Origin: Alkalihalobacillus sp047302405
GTDB taxonomy: Bacteria > Bacillota > Bacilli > Bacillales > Bacillaceae_D
Reading direction: 5' to 3'
Length of the DNA: 64,000 nucleotides
Assembly (NCBI RefSeq): GCF_047302405.1
Contig: NZ_CP154853.1
Span: 2,542,001-2,606,000, forward strand
The position numbers were made by a program, and so were the translations under genes. The notes below the pieces were generated by a model, which saw only the letters and a list, made by a program, of their open reading frames with translations, was not told the origin of the DNA and searched no databases. Position 1 is the stretch's first letter. Each line of letters starts with the position of its first letter. Positions 52,837 to 61,441 of the stretch are shown here, in pieces.

Positions 52837-53445
52837 TTATAATTCAGCTGGTAAATAATGAACATAGATCTCTATCATATCCCGATGTGTTTGAAGAACC
52901 TCCATTGTTTTGGGATGAGGTTTCGAATAAATCGCTTCATACTCGATTTCACCAATAGCTGGGCGAACCTTAAAAGCTAATTTCTCTTCAACCAAGGAAA
53001 ATCTCGCATCAATACCTTCTTTATTTCCTCTCGCATCTAAACGAATCCACTTTTGTTCTGACTCGATATACACAGCATTTAAAGCATGGATACAAAAACC
53101 TTCTTCAGGTGTATCAAATAACATCAGTCTTTGATAACAAAAGCCAGTTGGAATGCCTTCTCTCCTTAAAATCGCTGCTAATAGATTTGATTTTGCATAA
53201 CAAATCCCCATACCATGCTCCAATACTTCCGAGGCAGTCCTTGTTACTTGACGATTTTGGATATCCCAAGAATGCGAGATCTGATCACGGACATAATGAA
53301 AGGCCTTCTCTACTTTCTCAACATCCGTCAGCTTACGATCAAATAATCGTTCATTTATTTTTTTTATTAGAGGGTCCTTGAAGCTTACTTCTTCTAATTC
53401 AACTAAGTAGTCCGCTAAATCCGGCGATTGTTGCCTTAACTGCAC
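52837..53445 (-). CDS. Transglutaminase-like protein
   Basis: A 202-residue protein with the papain-like transglutaminase core: catalytic Cys in MGICYAKSNLLAAILRREGIP (about 95-115), His in FCIHALNAVYIE and Asp in KWIRLDARGNKEG. Such proteins in bacteria are proteases or amide hydrolases more often than cross-linkers. The start is GTG 53445 with AAGGAGGT eight bases upstream; that RBS overlaps the GNAT stop, so both genes are an operon. Confidence 0.85.
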   Translation of the reverse strand: MQLRQQSPDLADYLVELEEVSFKDPLIKKINERLFDRKLTDVEKVEKAFHYVRDQISHSWDIQNRQVTRTASEVLEHGMGICYAKSNLLAAILRREGIPTGFCYQRLMLFDTPEEGFCIHALNAVYIESEQKWIRLDARGNKEGIDARFSLVEEKLAFKVRPAIGEIEYEAIYSKPHPKTMEVLQTHRDMIEIYVHYLPAEL

Positions 53446-53458
53446 GACAGTGACCTCC

Positions 53459-54286
53459 TTACCTTATCGTAAAATAATCCTGAACTTCATATGTCTCAAA
53501 GCCACATTGCTCATACAACCTTTTCGCTCCTACATTCAATCCATCCACTTCAAGGAAGATATCAAGGTTCTGTTGTATGCCTTCTTGAACGACTTTAATT
53601 AACGCTTCTTTTCCATAACCCTTTCCCTGCTCTTCTGGAAAAATCGCAAACCCATAAATCCAACGTTCTTTTTCGTGCTGGCTCACTCTCATTTTACCAA
53701 TTTTACGCCCTTCTACTTCTATTAGATACAGTTTGTTATCTTTATCAGTCAAAAGCTTTTCATTATATTTACGCGCTTCCTCTTTACTAAATTGAAAACA
53801 GGATACATCTAATGAGGCTAACAAATCAAAGTCCTCTTCAGTTGCTTCTACTAAAGTAGTCAACTCCGTCGTTAACCTTAATTTTGTATCTGTATTAAAT
53901 TTCATTTGTCTCTCAGAAAAGGCTAACGGTAATTGTTGAGAATGAATCCACGCTTTGGCAGAGTCTGATAAGGCAGGAGTATTGATACACACTTTGATAT
54001 CATCCTTTAATTCCACCTTAGCTTCTTCTAATAAGCTTGTAAAAATCCCTTGTGCACGATAGTCTGGGTCAACCATGCCACAAATTTCAGCTTTATTGCC
54101 AAAACGATAAATCGCTAAATAACCAACTAGTTGTTCATCCTCATATTGGAAAAAGTCCTCTTTACAGGAATCAGAGCGAGCTTCAAGCAATTCCCAATTT
54201 AATTTAAGCCGTATATTCTCATACTTTTCACAACGGTTTTGTAGTGTTTTTATCTCTTGAAGTTGTTCTCCTGTCAGCATATACAT
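53459..54286 (-). CDS. Tandem GNAT-domain acetyltransferase
   Basis: A 275-residue protein with two GNAT folds. The N-terminal has GYLAIYRFGNKAEICGMVDPDYRAQGIFTSLLEEA (about 54-88) and the C-terminal has IYGFAIFPEEQGKGYGKEALIKVVQEG with the Q/RxxGxG loop (about 209-235) and DGLNVGAKRLYEQCGF (about 248-263). Both halves keep acetyl-CoA-binding patterns, and the second is more typical. Acceptor unknown. First gene of a two-gene operon. Confidence 0.85.
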   Translation of the reverse strand: MYMLTGEQLQEIKTLQNRCEKYENIRLKLNWELLEARSDSCKEDFFQYEDEQLVGYLAIYRFGNKAEICGMVDPDYRAQGIFTSLLEEAKVELKDDIKVCINTPALSDSAKAWIHSQQLPLAFSERQMKFNTDTKLRLTTELTTLVEATEEDFDLLASLDVSCFQFSKEEARKYNEKLLTDKDNKLYLIEVEGRKIGKMRVSQHEKERWIYGFAIFPEEQGKGYGKEALIKVVQEGIQQNLDIFLEVDGLNVGAKRLYEQCGFETYEVQDYFTIR

Positions 54287-54414
54287 TCCCCTTTGATAAA
54301 AAACATTTTTATTTAATTATACCATTTTTCTGAAAATAATCACTCGACTGGCTAACAAAATACGGAAAAGCTCTTAGTTTTACTTAGTCTTCTTTGACAT
54401 TTTTATAATTACAT

Positions 54415-55317
54415 AACTCAACTTTCGCATCGAGAAAATCCGTTCCACTAGTTGGCAGAGCGAAAGGGAAGCTCTTAAACAAATGCCCTTGACACGTTTG
54501 AAAAACGAGAACGCACTATCACACCAAACGGATAAACTGTGCACCAAGAAAAAGATAATATAGGCCCTCCGGCTGTCGCTCCCAAACAGACACTCCGCGT
54601 CCTGCAGGAACCTCATGAGCCTCCTCAGCGTTTCACGCTTGCGGGGTCTCATTGGACGGTTTATTCCTGCGGGAGTCTCCGTGTCTGTTTGTCCGCTAGA
54701 TAATGGAATCGAATCTAGGTTCGGTTTTCTCATTGAATAAAAAAACAGTCATGACTTCAACGTACATGAGCTTGAGAATGATTTTTCTCCTTCCATGACT
54801 CATTCCGTTACAGTTGTAAACAAATTCGTGTGGATGCTCTGTACGTTAGCTAGAATATCGAGCTTGTTTCGATTGGAATCCTGTCTTTTCATGACGGCAG
54901 ACTTAGGAAAAAAATAGGTGGCAACGACCTATTTAGTTCTATAACCAACAAAGGGAAGAAGAAGGTCCTTCTGCGTTAGAAATAGCTGATTGAGAATGGC
55001 CCTATCATCAAGCATCTCCACGACACTTAGCGGACAAAACCATACGGAGACTCCCGCGGGAATAAACCGTGGAGCGAGACCCCGCAAGGCTTGCCGAGGA
55101 GGCTCGCAAGGTTCCCGCAGGACGCGGAGTATGGTTTTGGTAGCGACCGCCGAAGCGCTTCATTTAGTGAACAGTTTCCTTCAACAGCCTACGAAGAGAT
55201 GTGTTCAGACTGTCAACGATTGAACCGTTCATGTAAAGTCAATTTGAATCTTATATCGCCCTAAAGTCAATCTCTATCAACGGTTAAGGGGCAATTATGC
55301 GCTGCGAAAGTTGAGTT
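54415..55317 (-). mobile_element. RE-B: 903-bp non-coding element with terminal inverted repeats
   Basis: The ends are AACTCAACTTTCGCATCG (54415-54432) and CGCTGCGAAAGTTGAGTT (55300-55317), inverted repeats of 18 bp with one mismatch. Each is flanked by ACAT (54411-54414 and 55318-55321), a 4-bp target duplication. No protein-coding frame is credible. Inside are two GC-rich modules in inverted orientation (about 54585-54690 and 55030-55140) and a terminator-like hairpin (AAATAGGT/ACCTATTT, about 54912-54940). This is MITE-like. RE-A at 20911 is a truncated copy. Confidence 0.82.
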
Positions 55318-55397
55318 ACATAACAATAATATCTACACGATTATCCCGCCATTAACACAATATTCAAGCCTAAGAAAGAATTTTTTTGAAAAAAAAC

Positions 55398-55428
55398 TTG
55401 CGCCTCCCGTTACGTAAGGGGCTATGAT
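55398..55428 (+). promoter_or_regulatory. MerR-type promoter with 19-bp spacer (ABC exporter gene)
   Basis: -35 TTGCGC (55398-55403), a 19-bp spacer CTCCCGTTACGTAAGGGGC, and -10 TATGAT (55423-55428). The spacer has a dyad, CCCGTTACGTAAGGG. Long 19-20 bp spacers holding a palindrome are the mark of MerR-family activators. No merR gene is beside it. Confidence 0.7.
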
Positions 55429-55480
55429 AAAAAGGCAGAATACCACTATGAAATACACATATTAAAGGAGCAGATATATT

Positions 55481-57262
55481 ATGGAAGAAAAAGCAACCAC
55501 CCCCCCTTCAATCAAACCGAAAGAGTTTTGGATGTTACTAAAGAAGTATCGCCCCGCACTCTGGGCCATCCTCCTAGCTCTCTTATTCGGCTTAGGTGAA
55601 ACCGCAATGGCTTTACTCGTTCCGTTATTAACGATGAATTTAGTCGATGTTTTAGCAGAAGCTAGCTTCTCATGGCAATCGATTTCGACCTTAGTTATCG
55701 TATTTATTTTACAAGCGATTATGTCTGGTTTTTCCATTTATTTAATGTACTATGTTGGACAAAAGATGATCGCTGGTTTAAGAAATGATTTATGGAACCA
55801 CATTTTACAGTTAAAGATTCCTTTTTTTGATAAAAATACATCTGGTGAAACGATGAGTCGGATGACAAACGATACAAATATCATCAAAGACTTTATTACG
55901 ATGCAAGTCATCCCCTTTGTTTCTGGCGTGGCTTCTATCATTGGTGCGATGATTTTATTGTTTATTATCGATTGGAAAATGACTTTATTAATGTTCATTT
56001 CCGTTCCACTTGCCTACTTAATCATTATGCCGCTCGGCTCAAAAATGCTCAAAATATCAAGATCTTTACAAAATGAAACGGCTGGTTTTCAAGGTGATTT
56101 AGGAAGGGTCCTTTCTGATATTCGCTTAGTAAAAGCTTCAAATAGTGAAGTGATGGAAGAAGATATGGGGAAAAATCGAATTTCACATTTATATCGTTAT
56201 GGCATGCGTGAAGCCAAAATTCAAGCCTTTGTTTCACCAGCCATGATGACCGTCATGATGCTCGTCCTTGTTTTAGTTATTGGTTACGGTGGTGTTCGAG
56301 TCGCCTCAGGGTCATTAACTTCAGGGGAACTAGTTGCTATTATCTTGTATTTATTCCAAATTGTTATTCCTTTTACGACATTAGCTGTCTTTTTCACCCA
56401 GTATCAAAAGGCTTTAGGAGCAACCGAACGAATTCAGGAAATTTTTCATGAACATAAGGAGCCTTACCTTCAAACCGGAACAAATCAACTGAATGTGTTT
56501 AAAAAGGCAGATGAGGTTGTTTCTCTATCTACCAAAGGAGCCTCTCTACATTTTCAGCAAGTTCATTTTTCTTACCAAAAAGACAAACCGATTTTACAAA
56601 ACCTTTCGTTTAAAGCTGAAGCTGGAAAAATCACAGCTTTTGTCGGCCCAAGCGGTACAGGTAAAACGACGATTTTCTCCTTAATCGAACGTTTTTATGA
56701 ACCTGTTACAGGTCACATTATATATGGAAAAGATGAAATAAAAGAGTTAGATTTACAAGCGTGGCGTCAAAAGATCGCCTACGTTTCTCAAGAAAGCCCG
56801 ATGATGAATGGAACGATTTATGATAACTTAAAATATGGTTTATCAGAAGCTAGCGATGAAGCCATAGCAACAGCGATTGAACAAGCCAATCTAACTAGCT
56901 TTATTGATTCATTACCACAAGGATTACAAACCCATGTTGGAGAAAGGGGCGTCAAGCTATCGGGAGGACAAAAGCAACGATTAGCGATCGCTCGTGCCAT
57001 TATGAGGGATCCTGAAATTCTCTTATTAGATGAAGCCACAGCCCATCTTGATAGTGCTTCGGAGAAACTCGTGCAGGATGCCTTAAATGAATTAATGCAA
57101 GGTCGAACCACCTTGATAATTGCCCACCGCCTTTCAACCGTCAGGCACGCTGACCAAATTATCGTCATTGAAAAAGGTAGTGCGAGTGGCAACGGAACCC
57201 ATAATGAGTTAATGGAGAGCCATGATTTTTATCAACAACTCGTACAACAGCAGTTAAATTAA
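55481..57262 (+). CDS. Multidrug ABC exporter (fused permease-ATPase, BmrA-like)
   Basis: A 593-residue half-transporter that works as a homodimer. Six membrane spans are in the first ~310 residues (AILLALLFGLGETAMALLVP and on; FQGDLGRVLSDIRLVKA in the coupling region). The ATPase has Walker A FVGPSGTGKTTIF (about 382-394), signature KLSGGQKQRLAIARAI (about 488-503) and Walker B EILLLDEATAHLDS (about 509-522). Similar to B. subtilis BmrA in length and layout. The MerR-type promoter upstream suggests drug-inducible expression. Confidence 0.92.
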   Translation: MEEKATTPPSIKPKEFWMLLKKYRPALWAILLALLFGLGETAMALLVPLLTMNLVDVLAEASFSWQSISTLVIVFILQAIMSGFSIYLMYYVGQKMIAGLRNDLWNHILQLKIPFFDKNTSGETMSRMTNDTNIIKDFITMQVIPFVSGVASIIGAMILLFIIDWKMTLLMFISVPLAYLIIMPLGSKMLKISRSLQNETAGFQGDLGRVLSDIRLVKASNSEVMEEDMGKNRISHLYRYGMREAKIQAFVSPAMMTVMMLVLVLVIGYGGVRVASGSLTSGELVAIILYLFQIVIPFTTLAVFFTQYQKALGATERIQEIFHEHKEPYLQTGTNQLNVFKKADEVVSLSTKGASLHFQQVHFSYQKDKPILQNLSFKAEAGKITAFVGPSGTGKTTIFSLIERFYEPVTGHIIYGKDEIKELDLQAWRQKIAYVSQESPMMNGTIYDNLKYGLSEASDEAIATAIEQANLTSFIDSLPQGLQTHVGERGVKLSGGQKQRLAIARAIMRDPEILLLDEATAHLDSASEKLVQDALNELMQGRTTLIIAHRLSTVRHADQIIVIEKGSASGNGTHNELMESHDFYQQLVQQQLN

Positions 57263-57271
57263 GAAACCATC

Positions 57272-57314
57272 AAAGCCATTATATCAGTGTTTCCGCTGAC
57301 ATAATGGCTTATTA
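57272..57314 (+). terminator. Terminator after the ABC exporter gene
   Basis: AAGCCATTAT pairs with ATAATGGCTT (57273-57282/57301-57310), with an inner CAG/CTG, and is followed by ATTAG. It may also serve yeeN. Confidence 0.75.
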
Positions 57315-57343
57315 GTTATGGACTATATAGTGTAATTCAGAAA

Positions 57344-58063
57344 TTACTCTCCTAAATCAACATTATGATATACTTGCTTAACATCCTCTAAGTCATCTAA
57401 TACATCAATTAATTTTTCAAATTGCACTTGAGTATCGTCGGCAAGCTCGACTTCATTTTGCGGCAACATCGTTAATTCGGCAACGGTAAAATCGGTCACA
57501 CCATCGGCTTTTAACGCTTCTTGTACAGAATGGAACATCTCTGGATCGGCATAAATAATAACCGCTTCATCCTCTTCTAAAATATCACGAACTTCTACAT
57601 CTGCCTCCATTAGAAGCTCTAATACATCATCAGCTGTTTTGCCCTCAAGCCCGATTACCGCAGTTGCATCGAACATATAAGCAACAGAACCACTGACACC
57701 CATATTCCCACCGTTTTTTGTAAAAGCAGAACGAACCTCTGCCGCCGTACGGTTTACATTATTTGTTAACGCATCTACAATAACCATTGACCCGTTCGGT
57801 CCAAACCCTTCGTATCTTAACTCATCATAACTTTCCTCAGAACCACCTTTAGCCTTTTCTAAGGCACGATCCACAATATGTTTAGGCACACTGTACGTCT
57901 TGGCACGCTCTAATACGACTTTAAGAGCGCGATTCGATTCAGGATCCGGCTCACCTTGTTTGGCGGCAACATAAATTTCACGTCCGAACTTAGCATTAAC
58001 GCGACTCGTACTCGCATCCTTTGAAGCTTTTTTCTCCTTAATATTATTCCATTTACGTCCCAT
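57344..58063 (-). CDS. yeeN: YebC/PmpR-family protein YeeN
   Basis: A 239-residue protein that begins MGRKWNNIKEKKASKDASTS and contains AAKQGEPDPESNRALKVVLERA, YEGFGPNGSMVIVDALTNN and NGGNMGVSGSVAYMFD, all of the YebC family. The family was first described as DNA-binding regulators, while recent work shows a role in translation of proline-rich stretches. Bacillus has two paralogues (YrbC and YeeN); sequence and length resemble YeeN. The upstream frame to 58111 is rejected because GGGACGTAAATGG follows the conserved ATG. Confidence 0.9.
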   Translation of the reverse strand: MGRKWNNIKEKKASKDASTSRVNAKFGREIYVAAKQGEPDPESNRALKVVLERAKTYSVPKHIVDRALEKAKGGSEESYDELRYEGFGPNGSMVIVDALTNNVNRTAAEVRSAFTKNGGNMGVSGSVAYMFDATAVIGLEGKTADDVLELLMEADVEVRDILEEDEAVIIYADPEMFHSVQEALKADGVTDFTVAELTMLPQNEVELADDTQVQFEKLIDVLDDLEDVKQVYHNVDLGE

Positions 58064-58303
58064 ATAAAAACACTCACTTTCAATTAAAATAAGTCCATCA
58101 AAAAAATACAATTAATTAATACCATCATCTATTATACTCCGATTATCTTAACTTTTCATCTATATGATAGTTCGTTGGATAGTAAGGTGGCGTCCGTTCT
58201 TTTTTGGACGCTGTTTCTCGGTTCTAATTACATACTAAGTCCGGCCGTTCCTCAGCCCAAATTACTTACCATACCCGACCAAACAATCAAACTCTCCTCA
58301 TTT

Positions 58304-59023
58304 TCACTTCTCCTTCACCAATATTCGATAAATCCCATACATCAACATAAATAACCCTAATGCCACTAGCTGCAAGACAAAAATATAATAGGGCCATGGT
58401 CCAAACCAATCAAACGGTGAAGGTCCTGGCGGTTTTCGCATTAAATACATATAATTGCCATCAACTATTAAGTTCACAACAAAAACAATCGCAGCATAAG
58501 CATTCAACCACAACCAATTGGGAAAAATCGACCGGAAAGTTACTTTATATTTTTTCACCGCTATCATATAAATAACAGATACAATCACAAAGGCGTGTGA
58601 CATAAAAAAATGGAAATAGCGATAATGCGGAAAATCATAACCACCTATATCAGGAGTGATTAGCGTTAAAGTGGCACTACCAACTCCTGCAAAAAATGTA
58701 AACTCAAAGAGTCGTTGCTTGCCAAAAACAAGCATTAAAGCAGCTGTGATTAACGTTATACTGCTTAAATGAAGGGGAAGTGCATAGGCTATCGACCACT
58801 CTCCATGGATCAAAAGCCAAAAATGATAGGAACCTTCTAAAGCTACTAAAAAGATAACTAAACTATATCGCAAGCCTTTTTCTATTTGTGGAAAATCACT
58901 AACTCTTCTAGCCTTCAAAACAATCGCTAAACAGATTAAAATAAGTAAAATAAAGATAAACAAATGCGAAAGACCAAATAATTCAAAGATTGGACCATCA
59001 TTTTGATAAGAAAACCAGGACAT
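58304..59023 (-). CDS. ywaF: YwaF-family membrane protein (TIGR02206)
   Basis: A 239-residue membrane protein with six or seven spans. The order FGLSHLFIFILLI, LPLHLSSITLITAALMLVFG, GGYDFPHYRYFHFFMSHAFV and VDGNYMYLMRKPPGPSPFDWFGPWPYY is characteristic of TIGR02206/YwaF. The function is unknown. Single gene. Confidence 0.88.
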   Translation of the reverse strand: MSWFSYQNDGPIFELFGLSHLFIFILLILICLAIVLKARRVSDFPQIEKGLRYSLVIFLVALEGSYHFWLLIHGEWSIAYALPLHLSSITLITAALMLVFGKQRLFEFTFFAGVGSATLTLITPDIGGYDFPHYRYFHFFMSHAFVIVSVIYMIAVKKYKVTFRSIFPNWLWLNAYAAIVFVVNLIVDGNYMYLMRKPPGPSPFDWFGPWPYYIFVLQLVALGLFMLMYGIYRILVKEK

Positions 59024-59229
59024 TTTATTCCCCCCTTTAATAACTCTTCAAATATGTTCAGTTTCACTTTAGCTCCTTTTTAACCTGCCCTTACATCGCC
59101 GTTTATTTCAACTAATTTTCACTTTTATTTCATTATAGTTCATTCTCCTTCTATAACATGCCTTATCAAGCAAATAAAAGAACAACGACCAGTCGAGAAC
59201 CGATCATTGCTCCAGCCTTTTTTATTTCA

Positions 59230-60009
59230 TTATAATAACCCGACCATTTTTAATCCGTGGGCTATCCCATCTTCATCTACACTTTTAGTCACATAGCGGG
59301 CACAGTCCTTAACTTCAGGTTCAGCATTTCCCATCGCGACACTGTTTTCTATTTCTGTTAACATTTCAATATCATTTAAACCATCACCAAAAGCATACTG
59401 TCTTTCTTTTGGATATCCTAGTTTCTCCATAATTTTAGCAATTCCAACTGCTTTAGAGCCGCCTTGTGGGATTACATCTAACGAAACTGGATGCCAGCGC
59501 ACAAAATCTAAGTCTTTATACTTTTGCTCGTAAGGTACTTCCTCATTCTCTTGGCAGAATAATAAGGTTTGATAAATATCACGGTCCTTATAAAAGTGCG
59601 GGTCATGCCCAGGCATTTGATATACCTTTAAAGTGGCAATGCTTTCTTGAATATACTCATGGTCTTCGGCAACATTTGCCTTCATCTCTTCATGATTCAT
59701 AAAAACAACTGGGTGTCCATTTTCTAATGCCTCATTTGTTAGTTGCTCCAACGCTTCCCTATTTAACGGGTTTGTATAAATGACTTCACCATTTAAAACG
59801 ACATATTGACCGTTGTAACTGACATACGTATCAATACCCAATTCTTCACGAAGTTTTTTATACATAAAAGGTGCACGGCCTGTTGCAATTGCCACTTCAT
59901 GGCCTAATTCCTTTAATTTCATAATCGCTTCTTTTGTTGAAGCAGGTAACGTTTTTTCTTCTGTCAACAATGTCCCATCAATATCAAAAAAGATCACGCT
60001 TTTCTCCAC
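59230..60009 (-). CDS. Cof-type HAD-IIB hydrolase
   Basis: A 259-residue sugar-phosphatase-like protein. Motif I FFDIDGTLL (8-16), motif II IATGRAPFMY (about 41-50), motif III with the lysine GGSKAVGIAKI (about 188) and motif IV FGDGLNDIEML (about 211-221) place it in the HAD-IIB (Cof) group. The large cap domain lies between II and III. Similar to YkrA/YitU-type proteins. It lies downstream of the MFS gene (88 bp) and may be cotranscribed. Confidence 0.9.
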   Translation of the reverse strand: MEKSVIFFDIDGTLLTEEKTLPASTKEAIMKLKELGHEVAIATGRAPFMYKKLREELGIDTYVSYNGQYVVLNGEVIYTNPLNREALEQLTNEALENGHPVVFMNHEEMKANVAEDHEYIQESIATLKVYQMPGHDPHFYKDRDIYQTLLFCQENEEVPYEQKYKDLDFVRWHPVSLDVIPQGGSKAVGIAKIMEKLGYPKERQYAFGDGLNDIEMLTEIENSVAMGNAEPEVKDCARYVTKSVDEDGIAHGLKMVGLL

Positions 60010-60097
60010 TACTATCCCTCTTTCTATTTTTAAATCGTTTTTCTTCTATCTAATAAATCCACTCCACTACCATTAAAACAAATCTTCAAACAATAAA

Positions 60098-61324
60098 TCA
60101 AATATAATTCTTTTCCTCTGCCTCATATATCTCAAATTTACGAAACTTTACCCAGCTTACAGCTAATAGGAGTAGAATCACAGCAGCCATAATATAAATA
60201 AATGAAACTGGATAATACATTAGAAGCAGAAAAGAAATAAGTGGTCCTAATGCAGAACCGACATCTACGACAACTGTATGGGCTGTCATCATTTTCACTC
60301 GATCGGTTCGAACCGCGGCACGAGTTGCTAATGTATCGGTGGTGGTTGTAAACATCGTCGATAATAATTGGAATAATACAATAAACAGCAACAAACTCAC
60401 GATTTGATCCGTAAAAGCTAAATTAAAGAAAAGGAGTGCACCTCCGAGAAGCGGGAACAAAAGAATTGGGAGTACAGAAGTCATTTCATCCAATTTCCTC
60501 CCTATTAATGGAGCAACAAATGGATCCCAGCTCCAACGCAGTGCTTGCATAATTCCTGCTAATGTAGCAACACCAATGACAACCGTACCTATTTGCCAAT
60601 CTCCAAAATAAACAGTCTCGATTAATGGACTTATCGTTGAAGCAAATAAACCCATAACGATAAATCCTTGCGTAAGCCCTGTACATAAAACTAAAACAAC
60701 AAACGGTGTCACCCATTTTTTCTTCATTGTCTTGGCCACTACCTTCTTTTCTTCCGGTTCCCCCTTCCCTTTTGGAACAACAAACCAAACGACTGGTATC
60801 GCTAAGGCCGCAATGACAGCAAATGATGTTGTAACGAAAAAAATCGAAGTTTGATCGACAAGAAATCCACCTGCTAACATTCCGACAAGTCCACCAAGCC
60901 CCCATAAACCGTTGTATAAGCCCACATGCCAGCCACGATTTTGGTCTGTTGTTACATCAATAACCGTTAGAAAGCCTCCCAGCCTTACAAAGGACCAAGC
61001 AACTCCCCATAAGGCTCTCATCATGAGTAAACTCCAAAAATCTTGAAAAACACCATAAGAAAAAGTCGTAATAACGGCTAATATTAACGCAATAAAGACA
61101 CCTGTTCTTAACTGAAAATGTTTGTAAAAATACCCGACTAACGGATTTAATGGCAAACGAATAAAACGATTAATCGATAACAATAAACCGATTTGCCAAA
61201 TCGATGTTAAACCAAAATCCTGCCAATAAAGAGGAAGCACAATAAATAACATCGCATCTCCCATTACTGCAACCGCCGTCACTAACGCTATAGCGATAAC
61301 TCGACTCTTTGATGTTAGCCCCAT
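60098..61324 (-). CDS. Major facilitator superfamily transporter
   Basis: A 408-residue, 12-span carrier. Motif A-like positions are GYFYKHFQLRTG (about 64-75) and GRKLDEMTSVLP (about 268-279). The central cytoplasmic loop has PKGKGEPEEKKVVAKTMKKKW. Substrate unknown. It is divergent from the SgrR-like gene at 61442, with 117 bp between, so that regulator probably controls it. Confidence 0.88.
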   Translation of the reverse strand: MGLTSKSRVIAIALVTAVAVMGDAMLFIVLPLYWQDFGLTSIWQIGLLLSINRFIRLPLNPLVGYFYKHFQLRTGVFIALILAVITTFSYGVFQDFWSLLMMRALWGVAWSFVRLGGFLTVIDVTTDQNRGWHVGLYNGLWGLGGLVGMLAGGFLVDQTSIFFVTTSFAVIAALAIPVVWFVVPKGKGEPEEKKVVAKTMKKKWVTPFVVLVLCTGLTQGFIVMGLFASTISPLIETVYFGDWQIGTVVIGVATLAGIMQALRWSWDPFVAPLIGRKLDEMTSVLPILLFPLLGGALLFFNLAFTDQIVSLLLFIVLFQLLSTMFTTTTDTLATRAAVRTDRVKMMTAHTVVVDVGSALGPLISFLLLMYYPVSFIYIMAAVILLLLAVSWVKFRKFEIYEAEEKNYI

Positions 61325-61441
61325 TCCCTCACAACCATTCCCTAACTATCGATACTTAATATTTTTACATTCAATAAAGAGGAAAAAAAGGGTAAACTTA
61401 ATCTAGATTCATTTCCCCTTTTAAAAGAGAGGTTGATGTAA

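Noticed and set aside
54380..55223. Open frames of 117 and 77 codons inside RE-B
   Set aside because: They lie in inverted GC-rich modules of a non-coding repeat, have no RBS, and are not preserved in the RE-A copy.
58189..58214. GCGTCC-loop-GGACGC hairpin as a terminator
   Set aside because: It is followed by no good T run on either strand and lies upstream, not downstream, of yeeN; left as an unassigned hairpin.
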